This document shows positions 18,102 through 28,212 of a stretch of 64,000 bases of DNA, piece by piece. Source of the stretch: JACRCT01 sp036504155. Lineage in GTDB: Bacteria; Myxococcota; Myxococcia; Myxococcales; UBA5297. The stretch covers positions 69,234 to 133,233 of the forward strand of contig DASXVQ010000105.1 of assembly GCA_036504155.1 (NCBI GenBank), in the 5' to 3' direction. The position numbers and the translations under genes are program-made. Under the pieces are notes generated by a model. That model did no database searches. It had not been told where the DNA came from and saw nothing but the letters and a program-made list of their open reading frames with translations. Each line of letters begins with the position of its first letter. Within the stretch, counting starts at the first letter, position 1.

Positions 18102-20276
18102 TCAGACCCGGTAGGTGTTGGCGAAGCTGGAGACCTGCGCCGAGACGCCCGTCAGCGTCTTCACCATCGCCGCGTTGGCCTCGAGCCGCTTGATGGTGTC
18201 GTCCATCATCCGGGTCAGCTCCGTCACAGCGCCGAAGATCTGGCTGACGCCGGCGTTCTGCTGGCTCACCGCCGCGGCGATCTGCCGGACGGCGGCGGTG
18301 TTCTCCTTCACGATCTCGGAGAGCTGCTGCAGGTTCTCGCCCGAGGCCTTCACCTGCGCGAGGCCGCCCTCCATCCTCTGGACGCCCTGCTTGCTGATGG
18401 AGACCGCGACGTCGATGGACGCGGTGATGTCGTCGAGGATCTCGCGCACGCGCTCGGTCGAGTGAATGGACTGGTCCGCCAGGCTGCGCACCTCGCGGGC
18501 GACCACGGCGAAGCCCTTGCCGTGCTCGCCGGAGCGCACCGCCTCGATGGCGGCGTTGAGCGCGAGCATGTTGGACTGGTCGGCGATGTCCTTGACCGAG
18601 TTGGTGATCTTGCCGACCTGCCGGGTGCGCCCGCCCAGGTCGCGGATCTTCTCGGCGATGGCCTCGGCCTGGGAGCGGATCTCCACCAGCCCGGCCATGC
18701 TCTGCTCGACGGCCGCCTCGCCCGAGCGGCTGAACTCGTCGGCCCTGGCGGTGACCTGCAGCACCGACTCCGCCTTCTGCGCCGCCATCAGCGAGGTCTG
18801 CTTGATCTCCTGGGCGGTGACCTGGGTCTCCTGTAGCGCCGCGGCCTGGCGGGTCATGGCCTGGTTCTGCTCGGTCTGCGAGGCGTTGAGCTCGTCGACC
18901 ACCGAGTTCATGCGGCCGACCGAGTCGTGCAGCCCGGTCGCTATCTCGCGCATGCCGGCCACCATGGCGGAGAACGCCTTCGCCAGCTGGCCGATCTCGT
19001 CGTCGCTCTGCACCTCGATGGTCTGGCGCAGGTCCCCCGTGCTCACGGCCTGCGCGGCCTTCACCAGCGCGTGCAGGGGGCGCGTCAGCCGGCGGGTGAC
19101 CAGGAACACGGTCACGCCCAGCACGAGGACGATGAGCAGCGCCGCGGCGAGGCTCCACCGGGCGGTGTCCGCCACCGCCGCCCGGACCCGGTCCGCGGTC
19201 ATGTTGTAGTCGGCCTGCGGCACGGTGACGCCGATGACCCAGTCCCAGGGCGCGAAGTAGCTCACCGCCGCCACGCGCTCGGTGGCCGCCTCGTCCTTGG
19301 CGCCTCGCCACGAGAAGCGGTGGTGCGCCACCAGGTCCTCCCGGCCCGCCCCGGACAGGGCCTTCGCCTGGACGATCAGCTCCTCGTACAGCAGGCGGCC
19401 CTCCGCGTCCTTGGTCCGCAGGCCGTCCGCCGCCTCGCGGCCGCCGAAGGCGAAGACGCCCTTCTGCGCGCCGGTGCCGCCCATCGCCCAGACGTAGCCG
19501 GACTTCCCCACGACGACCGAGGTGAGGGCCTGCTCCACCGACTTGAGCAGCGAGTCCTGGAGCACGCCCACGTACAGCATGCCGATGACCTCGTGGCGGG
19601 CGTCGAAGAGGGGCTCGTAGCCGGTGATGTACCAGGCGTTGACCACGAAGGCCCGGCCCTGGAAGCGCTGGCCCGCCAGGACCGCGGCGACCACCGGGTT
19701 CGGCTCGCCGCTCTCGCTCCGGGCGGCGATGAAGGTGCCGATGGCGCGCCGGCCCCGGTCGTCGTGCACGGTGGTCGCCACGCGCAGCATGTCGCCGTGC
19801 GCGTTCATGCGCTGGAAGAGGGTGACCGTCCCGCCGGCGAGCGACTCGGCGCGGTCGAGGATGGGGGTGGGCACGCCGGGGTCGGCGTTCTGCCCGAGCC
19901 ACTGCTCCCCGACCATCATCTTCGGCAGCGCCATCGTCTGCGCGACCTTGGTGATCTGGTCGACCGCGGTCCAGGTCACCTCGTCCTTGGCGGCCAGCCG
20001 CGCCCCGCCGCTCTGCTCCATCAGGTACTTCGCGGTCTGCAGGCTGCTGTTGATCTGCCCCTGCAGCGCGGTGTGCATCGTCTCGCAGAGCAGGCGGGTG
20101 TCCTGGACCACCCGGGCGGTCTCGGAGTCGGCCCGCTTGACGACGATCTCCCGGACCTCCTGCAGCAGCGAGCCCTGCTGAAGCCGGAGGATGCCGAGAA
20201 TCCCCACCGTGGTGAGGACGACGGACATGAGGCTGAGGCCAGCGAAGCGGAAACCGATGGATCGGACGTTGATCAC
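18102..20276 (-). CDS. Methyl-accepting chemotaxis protein with double-Cache-type sensor
   Basis: A 724-aa chemoreceptor. An N-terminal membrane helix (about 8-28) is followed by a large periplasmic sensor to about residue 375 with the look of fused Cache domains (segments FVVNAWYITGYEPLFD and VLQDSLLKSVEQAL). A second helix (WSLAAALLIVLVLGVTVFLV) and HAMP follow, then a cytoplasmic coiled coil. The signalling hairpin is textbook: NMLALNAAIEAVRSGEHGKG followed by FAVVAREVRSLADQS. It should bind a small ligand outside and control a CheA/CheW array, but no che genes are in the window. The start is a GTG. Its promoter region is shared with the divergent kinase gene at 20610. Confidence 0.95.
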   Translation of the reverse strand: MINVRSIGFRFAGLSLMSVVLTTVGILGILRLQQGSLLQEVREIVVKRADSETARVVQDTRLLCETMHTALQGQINSSLQTAKYLMEQSGGARLAAKDEVTWTAVDQITKVAQTMALPKMMVGEQWLGQNADPGVPTPILDRAESLAGGTVTLFQRMNAHGDMLRVATTVHDDRGRRAIGTFIAARSESGEPNPVVAAVLAGQRFQGRAFVVNAWYITGYEPLFDARHEVIGMLYVGVLQDSLLKSVEQALTSVVVGKSGYVWAMGGTGAQKGVFAFGGREAADGLRTKDAEGRLLYEELIVQAKALSGAGREDLVAHHRFSWRGAKDEAATERVAAVSYFAPWDWVIGVTVPQADYNMTADRVRAAVADTARWSLAAALLIVLVLGVTVFLVTRRLTRPLHALVKAAQAVSTGDLRQTIEVQSDDEIGQLAKAFSAMVAGMREIATGLHDSVGRMNSVVDELNASQTEQNQAMTRQAAALQETQVTAQEIKQTSLMAAQKAESVLQVTARADEFSRSGEAAVEQSMAGLVEIRSQAEAIAEKIRDLGGRTRQVGKITNSVKDIADQSNMLALNAAIEAVRSGEHGKGFAVVAREVRSLADQSIHSTERVREILDDITASIDVAVSISKQGVQRMEGGLAQVKASGENLQQLSEIVKENTAAVRQIAAAVSQQNAGVSQIFGAVTELTRMMDDTIKRLEANAAMVKTLTGVSAQVSSFANTYRV

Positions 20277-20609
20277 GGCTGGTTCACCCGGTCTGCCCCC
20301 TGGGTGGCCCCCGCGACGGTCACATCTTCGATAACGACTCGTGAAACTTCATGCATGGTGAAACTTTCCTGCGGCGCTGGATAGCCGTCCCCCAAACGGG
20401 AGGTCCACTGGCACCGGCGGATGTCTCCCGGAGCAGGGCGCTGGCGTTCGTGCCCTTGGAAGGTCGCTTTCCCTGCGCACGCGACAGCAGCTTCGAGCGG
20501 GGACCACTGCCCCGAGGGGCGGGTCCGGCTCCGAGTTGGCCCCAACCCAGGGCGATGGGCAAACGGACCCGCGCTCCGAACATTCGAGCCCCAGCCGGGA
20601 GACCTCTCG
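20277..20609. promoter_or_regulatory. Divergent control region with paired direct repeats
   Basis: This 333-bp gap separates the MCP gene (minus) from the kinase gene (plus). It contains GTGAAACTT twice, at 20341-20349 and 20358-20366, separated by the 8-bp palindrome CATGCATG. The 17-bp period and the symmetric centre resemble a regulator binding site. No ORF in the gap is convincing. Confidence 0.5.
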
Positions 20610-22814
20610 ATGCTCGAGGGCTACGAGGTGCTGCGAAAAATCTCGGAGGGAGCGTCGGCGGAGGTCTACCTCGCGCGGCCACGGAACGGGTCTGGCCACG
20701 TCATCGCCGAAGTGATGCGCCCGGAGCTGCTGCGCGAGCCGGCGCTGGTGTCCTGCTTCGCCGCCGCGGCCAAGGCCCGATGTGCCGCCACGCATCCGAA
20801 CATCGCCCAGCGCGTCCGCAGCGGGGTCGCCCCCGACGGGCGCCACTGGCTGGTCACCGAGCCCGTCGGGGAGAGCCTGGCCAGCCGGCTGGCTTCGCGC
20901 GGGGCCCTTCCCCCGGAGGCGCTGATCCCCCTGGCGCTGCAGGTCTGCGACGGCCTCGAGTTCATGCACCGGGCGGGGCTGGTCCACGGCAACCTCAAGC
21001 CGGCCACCGTCTACGTCCTCGAGCGCGCGGGCGCCCCGGGGCAGGTCAAGCTCATCGACTTCGGCCTGTCGTTCCTGCGGCCCGGCGCGGGCCTGGGACG
21101 GCCGCCGGGGGTCCTGCTCGTCGAGTCCGAGTACCTGGCGCCGGAGCGGGTCCAGGGGCAGCGGGCGACGGTCCTGGCCGACCTCTACGGGGCGGGCGTG
21201 CTCTTCTACGAGCTGCTCACCGGCTTCCCGCCCTTCACCGGCGCCGAGTCCTCGGTGGTGCGCCGCCGCCAGATCGAAGAGCCCCCGGCGCTGCTCCCGG
21301 AGAGCTGCGCGCAGCTCGCGCCGGTGCTCGAGCGCTGTCTCGCCAAGGACCCCGCTGCGCGCTTCCAGAGCGCCGGGGAGCTCCGGAGCGCCCTCCGGGA
21401 GATCCTGAAGGGGATCGCGACGGAGTCCATCGACGTCGACCTCTCGATGGATCCCTCGCCCGGGGGCCCGGCCCACCCGCCGGCGCCTCTGCCGGTCCTC
21501 GGCAGCTACGCGCTGGTGCGGACGCTGGGGCGGGGCGCCATGGGGCAGGTCTTCCTGGCGCGGCACCTCACCCTCGGCCGGCGGGTGGCCCTCAAGCTCC
21601 TGCGGCCGGAGCTCGCCCGCTCCCGCAGCGAGGTCGAGCGCTTCGTCCAGGAGGCCCAGGCGGTCAACAAGATCCGCCACGACCACATCGTCGAGATCTA
21701 CGACTGCGTCGACGAGACGGCGCCCAGCGGCGAGCGGCGGGTCTTCCTGGTGATGGAGCTGCTGGCGGGCCGCTCGCTGGGAGAGACCTTGGCCCAGGGG
21801 CCGCTGCCGCTGCGTCGCGCGCTCCGGGTCATGCGCCAGGTGGCGCTGGCCCTCGACGCCGTGCACCGCGTGGGCGTGGTCCACCGCGACGTCAAGCCCG
21901 ACAACATCTTCCTCACCCCGCGCGCCGGCGCCGACTTCGTCAAGGTGCTCGACTTCGGCGTAGCCAAGCTGCGCGAGCAGGGCCTGGACCTCGCCAACGG
22001 CGTCCCCGTCGTCGTGGGCACGCCCAGCCACATGGCCCCCGAGCAATTGCTCGGCCGGCTCACCGACCATCGCACCGACGTCTGGGCCCTGGGGGTCGTG
22101 TTGTACCGGCTGCTCAGCGGTCGCCTCCCGTTCGACGGCGCCCTCGAGCAGATGGTGCGGGCCATCGTCCGCGACGCGCCGCCCCCGCTGCCGGCCCGGA
22201 CGCAGCGCGACGAACCGATCCCCGAGGCGCTGCGCTCGCTGGTCGCGGGCTGCCTGGAGAAGGACCCCGAGCGCCGACCCCAGACGATGGCGGAGGTGGG
22301 GGCGGCGCTCGAAGGACTGCTCGCGCCGGAGCCCGCCGCTGCCCGCCCGGCGGAACGGCGGCCGCGCAGGTTCGTGCGGCCACTCGTCGCCGCCGGACTG
22401 GCGGGAGCCCTCGCGGTGGCCGGCGCGGCGCTCGCCGGACGCGGGCCGGACTCCCCGCCGCCCGCCCTCGAGGAGCCTCGGGCATCCGAGCCGGTACCCG
22501 CACCGGCTCCGGCGCCGGCCCCTGCGCGCGACGCCCCCGCGCCGCGCCTCTCACTCGCGGTCTCCGGGCCGGCGTCAGGGGAGGTCGACGCTCGCGAAGC
22601 GCTGTGGTCGCCCGCGGCGGACGCGTCGGTCCCCGCCGAGGAGGAACCGCCGGCCAGGGCCACCTGGGAGGACCAGCGATGCGTGCCCGCGCGCGCTCCG
22701 GCGGAAGCGCCGGCGCCCAACCTCCGCCCGGCCCCCGGGTGGCGCCCCGGCGCGGCGGCGGGAGGAAGGAGAGGGATGAACCGTGATGACGTCATCGATC
22801 CGTTCCACCGCTAG
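20610..22814 (+). CDS. Tandem pseudokinase-kinase membrane protein
   Basis: A 734-aa protein with two Hanks-type kinase domains. The first (residues 5-270) keeps the fold and DFG (150-152), but the ATP-binding lysine is Glu34 (VIAEVM), the HRD motif reads HGN (126-128) and the Gly loop is degraded (SEGASAEV). It should be catalytically dead. The second (300-572) is complete: GRGAMGQVF, Lys329, HRD with Asp427, DFG at 448-450 and MAPEQ. A membrane helix follows at about 590-610, then a Pro/Ala-rich periplasmic tail. The ATG at 20610 starts right at the first kinase domain. The 3' end overlaps the next gene by about 30 bases, indicating translational coupling with a TPR partner. Confidence 0.92.
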   Translation: MLEGYEVLRKISEGASAEVYLARPRNGSGHVIAEVMRPELLREPALVSCFAAAAKARCAATHPNIAQRVRSGVAPDGRHWLVTEPVGESLASRLASRGALPPEALIPLALQVCDGLEFMHRAGLVHGNLKPATVYVLERAGAPGQVKLIDFGLSFLRPGAGLGRPPGVLLVESEYLAPERVQGQRATVLADLYGAGVLFYELLTGFPPFTGAESSVVRRRQIEEPPALLPESCAQLAPVLERCLAKDPAARFQSAGELRSALREILKGIATESIDVDLSMDPSPGGPAHPPAPLPVLGSYALVRTLGRGAMGQVFLARHLTLGRRVALKLLRPELARSRSEVERFVQEAQAVNKIRHDHIVEIYDCVDETAPSGERRVFLVMELLAGRSLGETLAQGPLPLRRALRVMRQVALALDAVHRVGVVHRDVKPDNIFLTPRAGADFVKVLDFGVAKLREQGLDLANGVPVVVGTPSHMAPEQLLGRLTDHRTDVWALGVVLYRLLSGRLPFDGALEQMVRAIVRDAPPPLPARTQRDEPIPEALRSLVAGCLEKDPERRPQTMAEVGAALEGLLAPEPAAARPAERRPRRFVRPLVAAGLAGALAVAGAALAGRGPDSPPPALEEPRASEPVPAPAPAPAPARDAPAPRLSLAVSGPASGEVDAREALWSPAADASVPAEEEPPARATWEDQRCVPARAPAEAPAPNLRPAPGWRPGAAAGGRRGMNRDDVIDPFHR

Positions 22815-23424
22815 GGTCCTCGCGACGGCGCTGGTGCTGACCAGCGGAGCACAGGCGGCTGCCTCGCCCAACTTGGAGGCCGCCGAGGTGGCGGTGGATG
22901 CCGCGCAGCGAGCCTACGAGCTGGGCAGGTTCGAGGACGCGTCCATCGCCTACACCAGCGCCTACGAGCTCTGCGGCCTGCCCGCGCTGCTCTTCAACCT
23001 CGCCCAGACCCACCGGCAGCTGAAGCACTACGAGCGCGCCGCCTTCTTCTACGGGCGCTACCTCGAGCTGCAGCCGCCGCCGGTCGAGAACGAGGCGCTG
23101 ACCCGGAGCCTCTTGAAGGAGATGGAGGAGGCCGCTGCCGCGCACCAGCCTTCCCCGGACCTCGAGACGACGGCAGCGCTCGCGCGCGTGCTGCTGAAGG
23201 TCCTCGAGACCTCCTCGGTGCCGGCGCAGGCGCTCCCGGCGTCCCCGACGCCGGCTCCGCCCGAAGGCCCCCGGGTCCAGCCGTCGACCCCGCTGATCAA
23301 GCAGTGGTGGCTGTGGACCGTCGTCGGCGTCGTGGTCACCGGGGGTGCGGTCGCCGCCGGCATGATCGTCACGCAGGGTCACCCTGCTCCGACGCAGACC
23401 TCGCTCGGGGAGATCCACTTCTGA
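22783..23424 (+). CDS. TPR-type periplasmic protein coupled to the kinase gene
   Basis: A 213-aa protein with an N-terminal signal peptide (VLATALVLTSGAQAAA), a helical segment typical of the tetratricopeptide proteins that accompany myxobacterial kinases (AYELGRFEDASIAYTSAYEL, then LLFNLAQTHRQL and RAAFFYGRYLEL), and a C-terminal membrane helix (WLWTVVGVVVTGGAVAAGMIV). The start is GTG at 22783 or ATG at 22786; both lie inside the end of the kinase gene behind a GGAAGGAGAGGG site. Kinase plus TPR/TM gene pairs are frequent in this phylum, so the product is likely a partner or target of the kinase, which is inference. Confidence 0.85.
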   Translation: MMTSSIRSTARVLATALVLTSGAQAAASPNLEAAEVAVDAAQRAYELGRFEDASIAYTSAYELCGLPALLFNLAQTHRQLKHYERAAFFYGRYLELQPPPVENEALTRSLLKEMEEAAAAHQPSPDLETTAALARVLLKVLETSSVPAQALPASPTPAPPEGPRVQPSTPLIKQWWLWTVVGVVVTGGAVAAGMIVTQGHPAPTQTSLGEIHF

Positions 23425-23534
23425 TTGGCGCACTGACGTGCCAGCCAGCGACCGGACTCAACTGGCCGTGACGACGTGCGCCGCCAGCCCGCCTCGGCAG
23501 CGCCTTCGCCGAGGAGGGACGACCTCGGTCCGGC

Positions 23535-25646
<2,112 letters not shown>

Positions 25647-25647
25647 G

Positions 25648-27000
25648 TCAGGCTCCCAGCTCGGCGACCAGGCCCGTGTGGTAGCGGCCGGACGCGAAGC
25701 GCTCGTCGGAGAGGATCTTCAGGTGGATGGGGATGGTCGTCTTCACGCCTTCGATCTTGAAGGCGCCCAGGGCCTCGAGCATCGCGCGGCGGGCGGCGTC
25801 GCGGTCGGCGGCGTGGACGATGAGCTTGCAGACCATCGAGTCGTAGTAGACGGGGATCTGCGCGCCCGCCTCGAGGTAGGTCTCGACGCGCACCGTGGCC
25901 CCGGCGACGGAGGTGGGCGGCTCGAAGCGAGTGACGACGCCGGGGCTCGGCTTGAAGTTCTGCGAGGGGTCCTCGGCGTTCACCCGGCACTCGATGGCGT
26001 GGCCGGAGTGCTGGAGGTCCGCCTGCTTCCAGGAGAGCCGGTGGTTGGCCGCGACCTGGATCTGCTCCTTCACGAGATCGAGGCCGGTGAGCATCTCGGT
26101 GACCGGGTGCTCCACCTGCAGCCGCGTGTTGACCTCCATGAAGAACAGCTCGCCGCTCGTGGAGTCGAGCAGGAACTCCATGGTGCCCGCGCCCTGGTAG
26201 CCGATGGCCGAGATCGCCTTGGCGACCCGCTCGCCCATGCGCGTGCGCGTGGCCTCGTCGATGACCGGCGAGAGCGACTCCTCGATGAGCTTCTGGTGGT
26301 TGCGCTGCACCGAGCACTCGCGCTCGAAGAGGTGCACCCCGTTGCCGTAGGCGTCGCCGAAGAACTGGAACTCGATGTGGCGGCCCTTCTCGACGAAGCG
26401 CTCGAGGTACAGCCCGGGATTGCCGAAGGCCTTCTGGGCCTCCATCGCCGCCTCGGGGAAGCGCTTCTTGAGCTCGTCCTCGCTGCGGCAGACGCGCATG
26501 CCCTTGCCGCCGCCGCCGGCGGTGGCCTTGAGCAGCACCGGGTAGCCGCTGGTCCTGGCGAAGGCGACGGCGTCGTCGACCGTGGCGAGCAGGCCCTCGC
26601 TCCCCGGCACGATGGGGATGCCGACGGCCTTCATGGTGCGGCGCGCGGTGGCCTTGTCGCCCATCAGGCGGATGACGCGGGCCGAGGGGCCGATGAAGGT
26701 GAACTTGCGCTGCGCGCACAGGTCCGAGAAGAGCGCGTTCTCGGAGAGGAAGCCGTAGCCGGGGTGGATGGCCTTGGCCTCGGTCCGCTCGGCGGCGTCG
26801 AGGATGGCCTGCATGTTGAGGTAGCTCTCGGCGCTGGGCGCCGGGCCGATGCACACCGCCTGGTCCGCGTCGCGCACGTGCCGGGACTTCTCGTCGGCCT
26901 CGGAGTAGACGGCCACGGTCTCGATGCCCATGGCCTTGCAGGTGCGGATGACGCGGCAGGCGATCTCACCGCGGTTGGCGATCAGGATTCGTTTGAACAT
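25648..27000 (-). CDS. accC: Biotin carboxylase subunit of acyl-CoA carboxylase
   Basis: A 450-aa biotin carboxylase. The N-terminal domain begins MFKRILIANRGEIACRVIRT, and HPGYGFLSENA follows. The ATP-grasp glycine loop GGGGKGMRV is present, as are FMEVNTRLQVEHPVTE and GHAIECRVNAEDP, both diagnostic. It carboxylates biotin using ATP and bicarbonate. Length matches stand-alone AccC. The biotin itself sits on the C-terminal domain of the next gene product. The ATG at 27000 matches the family N-terminus; the open frame upstream to 27243 is non-coding. A TATAAG box (27037-27042, minus strand) lies about 40 bases before the start and may be the operon's -10 element. Confidence 0.93.
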   Translation of the reverse strand: MFKRILIANRGEIACRVIRTCKAMGIETVAVYSEADEKSRHVRDADQAVCIGPAPSAESYLNMQAILDAAERTEAKAIHPGYGFLSENALFSDLCAQRKFTFIGPSARVIRLMGDKATARRTMKAVGIPIVPGSEGLLATVDDAVAFARTSGYPVLLKATAGGGGKGMRVCRSEDELKKRFPEAAMEAQKAFGNPGLYLERFVEKGRHIEFQFFGDAYGNGVHLFERECSVQRNHQKLIEESLSPVIDEATRTRMGERVAKAISAIGYQGAGTMEFLLDSTSGELFFMEVNTRLQVEHPVTEMLTGLDLVKEQIQVAANHRLSWKQADLQHSGHAIECRVNAEDPSQNFKPSPGVVTRFEPPTSVAGATVRVETYLEAGAQIPVYYDSMVCKLIVHAADRDAARRAMLEALGAFKIEGVKTTIPIHLKILSDERFASGRYHTGLVAELGA

Positions 27001-27106
27001 GGAGCCCCACCGGTGCTGCTGGAGAAGAGCCGGGAACTTATACCGGCCGCGTGCCGGGTGCAGGGTTGCGGTAGGGGTGAGCGTTCGATTGCGCGCACTA
27101 AAGACA

Positions 27107-27125
27107 CCCCGAGCTTGTCGAGGGG
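27107..27125. repeat. REP-like short palindrome, copy 1
   Basis: The 19-mer ccccgagcttgtcgagggg is an imperfect palindrome. It matches 15 of 19 positions with the element at 55262-55280 in this window. Elements of this type are scattered in many GC-rich proteobacterial genomes between genes. Confidence 0.55.
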
Positions 27126-27487
27126 CCGGAGCTCGGTCTTGGTGGGGACTCGGTCGCCCGTGCCACTGAAGGACGTACGGAGCCGCAAGCGTCAGCGCGC
27201 CGGAGGACACCTGCCCTGGGCAGTGAGGCGTGGCGGCGAGCACCGAGTGAAACGGCGACTATCGGGCCCCGGAGCGCTTGGCCTCCAAGCCTTCCTCGAA
27301 ACCGAAGCGCGAAGAGAGCGCCTCAAGGTCCGGTCAATCTTGAGTCCGGCGCAGTCTGTGGGGCCTTGTTCCAAAGTGCTGGCCGAACGAGTTCTGGCCC
27401 CTCGACTCCGGGCTCGCGCTGCTCGCCCTACGCTCGGGGTGTCGGGTGATTAGTTCGCGGTTCTGGATGAGCAAAATCGTCGCCACC
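27126..27487. other. Non-coding region before the repeat array
   Basis: No gene is supported here. Short frames are Arg/Pro-rich. The stretch around 27404-27440 looks like another degenerate intergenic repeat, because it contains symmetric tracts such as cgactccgggctcg and ctacgctcgggg. Confidence 0.4.
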
Positions 27488-28030
27488 GCCCCACCCCCGC
27501 CTCCCCGTCGCGGCGGGATGCAAGGACCCAAGCCAAGTGCACTCGAGGCTCCGGGGAGGAGCCCGTTGGTTGCCTTCGGCGATCTTCGGCGTGACACGAG
27601 GACGGAGCTCCAAGCGGATTTCGGTGTCACGCAAGAGGTCGCGCCGAGCAGACGCGATCGCCTCACCGGAGCAGTGGGAGAACCTGGGCTAGTTCCGTTC
27701 TCCCGTCTGCGACGGGGAGGGACGGGAGGGGCAGTCCCCAACTGGCCGTCTTAGTTGCACCAAGTCGTCGCCACCAACGCGCCGCCCCACCCCCGCCTCC
27801 CCGTCGCGGCGGGATGCAAGGACCCAAGCCGAGTGCACTCGGGGCTCCGAGGAGGAGCCCGTTGGTTGCCTTCGGCGATCTTCGGCGTGACACGTGGACG
27901 GACCTCCAAGCGGATTTCCGTGTCACGCAAGAGGTAGCGCCGAGCAGACGCGATCGCCTCACCGGAGCAGTGGGAGAACCCGGGCTAGTTCCGTTCTCCC
28001 GTCTGCGACGGGGAGGACGGGAGGGGCAGT
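27488..28030. repeat. Two long direct repeats of about 248 bp
   Basis: Copy A (27488-27735) and copy B (27784-28030) are near-identical over about 248 bp, with scattered substitutions and one single-base deletion. They start at gccccacccccgcctcccc and end at gggaggggcagt. A 48-bp spacer (27736-27783) ends in sequence resembling the part just before copy A, so the true unit is about 296 bp. Neither copy encodes a convincing protein, and no transposase is present. Confidence 0.85.
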
Positions 28031-28212
28031 GAGCGCGCTCGCGCTAATTCCGTTCATCCCGTCTGCGACGGGGAGGACGGGAGGGGCAGCGAGAGCACTC
28101 GCGCTAGTTCCAATCATCCCGTTTGCGACGGGGAGGGACGGGAGGGGCAGTGAGCGCGCTCGCGCTAATTCCGTTCATCCCTGCCGCGACGGGGAGGGAC
28201 AGGAGGGGCAGT
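28031..28212. repeat. Three tandem 60-61 bp repeats overlapping the ABC-F 3' end
   Basis: Units lie at 28031-28090, 28091-28151 and 28152-28212. Each begins gag-g/a-gc and ends cgacggggagg(g)acgggaggggcag. They are shortened forms of the 3' part of the long repeats at 27488-28030. The third unit contains the stop codon and last ~16 codons of the ABC-F gene, which read GTAPPVPPRRGRDERN. Units are directly adjacent, with no spacers, so this is not a CRISPR array. Confidence 0.85.

Noticed and set aside
27334..27962. Small minus-strand ORFs in the repeat region
   Set aside because: They are translations of the repeated DNA (PPRR, CVTxKSAW and similar), appear once per copy and carry no start signals.
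28031..28212. Possible CRISPR array
   Set aside because: Units of 60-61 bp follow each other without unique spacers, and no cas gene is nearby.
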